From assembly GCA_035541215.1 (NCBI GenBank), contig DATKNV010000006.1, positions 1 through 54,734 on the forward strand: a stretch of 54,734 bases of DNA. The letters run 5' to 3'. The notes under the pieces are model-generated. The model did no database searches. It saw only the letters and a program-made list of their open reading frames with translations, and was not told where the DNA came from. The translations under genes and the position numbers were made by a program. Within the stretch, counting starts at the first letter, position 1. Each line of letters begins with the position of its first letter. Of this stretch, positions 53,827-54,734 are shown in pieces. Source of the stretch: DASZHJ01 sp035541215. GTDB lineage: Bacteria; Pseudomonadota; Alphaproteobacteria; ATCC43930; CGMCC-115725.

Positions 53827-53920
53827 GTGCAGAGGACGCCGAGGATGCGCAGTGGACGCAGTGTCATGCAGCACCTTCGATCCCTCTGCGTCCTCTGCGC
53901 ATCCACCGCGTCCTCTGCGC
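53827..53920. repeat. Imperfect 37-bp inverted repeat with GCAGAGGACGC units
   Basis: The left arm (53827-53863) and right arm (53884-53920) are complementary at 32 of 37 positions, with a 20-bp centre. Each arm contains GCAGAGGACGC/GCGTCCTCTGC units. The remainder of 53673-53929 shows no gene. Confidence 0.75.
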
Positions 53921-53929
53921 GAAACCCCT

Positions 53930-54712
53930 TTACTGCGCCGTCCAGCCGCCGTCGATCGAGAGCGTCGTGCCCGTGACGGTCGCAGCGGCGTCGCTCGCGA
54001 GGTAGACGGCGAGCGCGCCGATCTGCTCGGGCGTCGAGAACTGCAGCATCGACTGCTTCTCGCTCAGGAGCTCATTCTTCGCCTGCTCGTTCGTCCAGCC
54101 CTTCTCCTTGGCGCGCGCTGCGATCTGCTTCTCCACCAGCGGCGTCAGCACCCAGCCCGGGCAGATCGCGTTGCAGGTGATGCCGTGATTGGCGGCCTCC
54201 ATCGCCACCACCTTGGTCATCCCGACGATGCCGTGCTTCGCCGAGACATAGGCCACCTTCTGCACGCTCGCGACGAGGCCGTGCGCGGAGGCGATGTTGA
54301 CGATGCGGCCCCATTTGCGCTGCTTCATGCCCGGGAGCGCCGCCCTGATCGCGTGGAAGGCCGCCGAGAGGTTGATCGCGATGATCGCGTCCCACTTGGC
54401 CTCCGGGAACTCCTCGACCGGCGCCACGAACTGGATGCCCGCGTTGTTGACGAGCACGTCCACCGAGCCCAGCTCCTTCGCGGCCTGCTGGATCATCTCG
54501 CGGATGTCGCCGGGCTTCGACATGTCCGCCCCGGAGTAGCCGACCTTTACACCATGGGTCTTCGCGATCTCCTGGCGCAGGCTCTCGATCGCCCCCTTGT
54601 CGCCGAAGCCGTTCAGCATGATGCCGCAGCCCTGCGCCGCGAGCGCATGGGCGATGCCGAGGCCGATCCCGCTGGTCGAGCCGGTGACGACGGCGTTCTT
54701 GCCTTTCAACAT
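53930..54712 (-). CDS. bdhA: 3-hydroxybutyrate dehydrogenase
   Basis: 260 residues, short-chain dehydrogenase. NAD site TGSTSGIGLGIAHAL, catalytic S142, Y155 and K159 (ASAHG...YVSAKHG), the segment VNNAGIQFVAPVEEF and the end VTGTTLSIDGGWTAQ. The IQFVAPVEEFP and GWVLTPLVEKQI segments are typical of BdhA. It interconverts 3-hydroxybutyrate and acetoacetate, the first step in using PHB monomers, and so fits with the phasin gene. The start is 22 bp from the window edge. Confidence 0.93.
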   Translation of the reverse strand: MLKGKNAVVTGSTSGIGLGIAHALAAQGCGIMLNGFGDKGAIESLRQEIAKTHGVKVGYSGADMSKPGDIREMIQQAAKELGSVDVLVNNAGIQFVAPVEEFPEAKWDAIIAINLSAAFHAIRAALPGMKQRKWGRIVNIASAHGLVASVQKVAYVSAKHGIVGMTKVVAMEAANHGITCNAICPGWVLTPLVEKQIAARAKEKGWTNEQAKNELLSEKQSMLQFSTPEQIGALAVYLASDAAATVTGTTLSIDGGWTAQ

Positions 54713-54734
54713 GAGGATGCTCCCGATGTACCGA

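Overview
The window is a GC-rich chromosomal segment with tightly packed genes and strong G/C third-position bias. Its gene content points to a free-living alphaproteobacterium, probably in or near the Rhodospirillales. The markers are a B12-dependent ribonucleotide reductase, ClpS-ClpA, a phasin, a DUF1465/RcdA-like protein, a DUF4164-ZapA pair, the order zapA - 6S RNA - formyl-THF cyclo-ligase - YmdB-type phosphoesterase, and a type III CoA-transferase/racemase. The lineage call is inference. I see no tRNA, rRNA, transposase, prophage or CRISPR array.

Layout. 1-3.5 kb: 3' part of nrdJ with its terminator. 3.7-8.7 kb: two secreted proteins on the minus strand, then RidA, a FemAB/GNAT-like protein, a TauD-type dioxygenase and an orphan ABC substrate-binding protein. 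8.7-13.9 kb: glycosyltransferase, CoA-transferase, amidohydrolase, methyltransferase and YihY membrane protein. 13.9-17.3 kb: clpA, clpS and a phasin gene. 17.7-23.2 kb: SPOR-tailed D,D-carboxypeptidase, phosphomannomutase, galU, a membrane J-protein with a VWA partner, and YbjQ. 23.4-29.3 kb: a molybdopterin oxidoreductase, ymdB-like, fau, 6S RNA, a GFA protein, zapA/DUF4164 and a GNAT protein. 29.4-34.6 kb: carbon metabolism (tkt, gap, an unknown gene, class I fba, thiE). 34.6-38.9 kb: a redox cluster with a Cyc2-like fused cytochrome-porin, a periplasmic hemerythrin-like protein, a monohaem cytochrome c and an L-lactate permease. 39-46.5 kb: epmA/efp, an inositol monophosphatase, an envelope trio (OmpA-like, MotA/TolQ-like, MotB/OmpA-like), L31, an RcdA-like protein and a heat-shock Hsp20 gene. 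46.8-54.7 kb: a TipN-like giant coiled-coil protein, a thioesterase, a methyltransferase, an alpha/beta hydrolase with O-acetylhomoserine sulfhydrylase, and 3-hydroxybutyrate dehydrogenase.

The most interesting candidates are these. (1) The Cyc2-like porin-cytochrome is divergent from the hemerythrin and cytochrome c genes across an intergenic region with an FNR/FixK-type box; this could be an extracellular electron-uptake or redox-sensing module. (2) An uncharacterised proton-channel-like envelope trio has ZorAB-like architecture but sits among housekeeping genes. (3) A membrane-anchored 1065-residue coiled-coil protein resembles the polarity factor TipN. (4) The Hsp20 gene has a near-consensus sigma-32 promoter and a ROSE-like hairpin with the characteristic G.G pairing over its ribosome binding site. 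(5) A secreted isochorismatase-fold protein lacks its catalytic cysteine. Several long intergenic inverted repeats are also present.

All functional calls come from reading motifs and gene order by eye. No database search was run.
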